Shown here: one piece after another, positions 63,149-64,000 of the stretch | Layout: every line of letters starts with the position of its first letter | How positions within the stretch are numbered: the first letter of the stretch is position 1 | Assembly: GCF_009856295.1 (NCBI RefSeq) | Contig: NZ_WMEU01000002.1 | Location: 1 to 64,000, forward strand | Source of the DNA: Pontibacillus yanchengensis | GTDB lineage: Bacteria; Bacillota; Bacilli; Bacillales; BH030062 | Reading direction: 5' to 3' | Length of the DNA stretch: 64,000 nucleotides | Position numbers and translations under genes: made by a program | The notes under the pieces: model-generated | What the model saw: only the letters and a program-made list of their open reading frames with translations | The model's database searches: none | Told to the model about the DNA's origin: nothing

Positions 63149-64000
63149 ATGGACTCAAATGACTACCTATCACATATAACGAAAGAGCTTAAGTTACATT
63201 TTTTTGATTTGCTTACAAGCGAATATAATCGCAGTTACAATGAGCTTTTAATCAATTTAGTTCATATACTCGAAGATGTGCTTGGTGCAGAATATGTAGG
63301 TGTATATGAATATAACACTTCAGAGGGTCAATTTTTTCTACATACTAATAAGGTGAAATTGACCCAACAAAAACTTGATTATCAGGATTGGGTTTCCTAT
63401 CAACAAGACCATCCAGAGACTGGTTATAAGGTTATGGACGGTAGACCTTTTTTTTACAAAAAGAATAGCTATATTCTTCCTTTGTATAACGTAGATAAGG
63501 TAATAGGATTTGTGTACGTGCTTTTTGAAAATGAAATGGAGGTAGACAATGTTCGATCTATCCTACATTCAATAGTGGATGAAGTAGCAAAAATGTTATT
63601 AAGAATAAGAAAAGATAGTCAAACATTGGAGGAAGAAAAAAAATACAAACGACTCTTTGATGTAACAGCTAAATTCCACTCATCAATGAACATGGAAGAG
63701 ATACTGACGGAAATCATTGATACGTTAAGGGGAGTTTATCCTCATTTTGATTGTTACTTATTACTGTCACATGACTACTCAAGTACACAACATCTTCCTA
63801 TAAAAGAATTAAAGTTTGATAATAATGAAATAGAAACTGCTAGTGCCCAGGCTTATTTAACCGGTGAGATACAATTTGATGAATTAGGTGAACAAAACGC
63901 TTCCTTTTATGCACCTTTAAGAGGCAAACAAGGCATTTATGGTGTTCTTCAGATTATGTCGCTACCTCCCCTCCTTTTTCACGAAGAAGACGTAGAGTTT
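63149..64000 (+). CDS. dgcP: GAF-domain protein, probable diguanylate cyclase DgcP/YtrP (partial)
   Basis: 284 codons, open to the window edge. The visible part has two GAF-like modules: L-I-N-L-V-H-I-L-E-D-V-L-G-A-E-Y-V-G-V-Y-E (~30-50) with I-L-P-L-Y-N-V-D-K-V-I-G-F-V-Y-V-L (~109-125), then a coiled linker and D-V-T-A-K-F-H-S-S-M-N-M-E-E-I-L (~168-183) with F-Y-A-P-L-R-G-K-Q-G-I-Y-G-V-L-Q-I (~253-269). In B. subtilis the gene next to rpsD that has this layout is ytrP/dgcP, whose GGDEF domain makes c-di-GMP; here the GGDEF would lie past 64000. ATG 63149 follows AAAAGGTGAT. Confidence 0.75.
   Translation, partial: MDSNDYLSHITKELKLHFFDLLTSEYNRSYNELLINLVHILEDVLGAEYVGVYEYNTSEGQFFLHTNKVKLTQQKLDYQDWVSYQQDHPETGYKVMDGRPFFYKKNSYILPLYNVDKVIGFVYVLFENEMEVDNVRSILHSIVDEVAKMLLRIRKDSQTLEEEKKYKRLFDVTAKFHSSMNMEEILTEIIDTLRGVYPHFDCYLLLSHDYSSTQHLPIKELKFDNNEIETASAQAYLTGEIQFDELGEQNASFYAPLRGKQGIYGVLQIMSLPPLLFHEEDVEF

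Overview
The window is a low-GC Gram-positive chromosome segment from the family Bacillaceae. The gene order 23S-5S rRNA, ytfP, murJ, ytzG, ytzE, pepV, thpR, ytlQ, ytlR, ytmP, ytzH, trmB, ytnP, ytzB, ytoP, ytoQ, ytpP, ytpQ, ytpR, sftA, murC, ytxG, ytxH, ytxJ, aroA, ccpA, motP, motS, acuC, acuB, acuA, tyrS, rpsD, dgcP follows the Bacillus subtilis yt* region closely. Strong AGGAGG-type ribosome binding sites, sigma-A promoters, a tyrosine T-box and many U-tailed terminators fit this. Genus cannot be fixed from sequence alone; a halotolerant Bacillaceae such as Pontibacillus or Halobacillus is a guess.

Layout. 1-410: the end of an rRNA operon (23S 3' end, 5S, terminator). 490-2760: a decayed S-layer-homology gene and a DUF3221-type lipoprotein. 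2800-8790: FAH-family hydrolase, acyl-CoA dehydrogenase, the YtfP flavoprotein, the MurJ flippase and a 16S pseudouridine synthase. 9106-17946: a DeoR-type regulator, a K+ channel, PepV dipeptidase, an MFS transporter, an RNA cyclic phosphodiesterase, an EAL phosphodiesterase, a lipid kinase and a choline-kinase-like protein. 17946-33830: trmB to sftA, plus a chemoreceptor, an orphan PTS-IIC-like permease and a nicotinate phosphoribosyltransferase; it also holds a 52-residue membrane protein gene behind a cre-like palindrome. 34222-45420: murC, ytxGHJ, an unusual FtsA-like protein, aroA, ccpA and the motPS stator genes. 45624-51430: acuCBA and a class A penicillin-binding protein whose 3' end looks frameshifted. 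51514-53155: tyrS behind its T-box.

The main discovery candidate is a complete 5.6 kb transposon at 53178-58819. It has 29-bp terminal inverted repeats (28 of 29 identical) and a 5-bp target duplication, TGTTT. It lies exactly in the 5-nt loop of the bidirectional terminator that once separated tyrS from the convergent helicase gene, so the two 19-nt terminator arms are now 5.6 kb apart. It encodes a small accessory protein translationally coupled to a zinc-ribbon transposase. Its cargo is an ECF sigma factor, a DUF4179 membrane protein (probable anti-sigma) and a VanZ-family protein. A terminator-like hairpin near each end would restore insulation from both flanking genes.

A second layer of structure is a family of five interspersed palindromic repeats (8890, 27864, 29637, 35624 and 45520), three of them abutting the stop codon of a convergent gene. 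After the transposon come a nuclease-Fe-S-helicase fusion protein, rpsD with its leader and promoter, a lipid-anchored-looking hypothetical protein and the first 284 codons of a GAF-containing DgcP/YtrP-type protein cut by the window edge.
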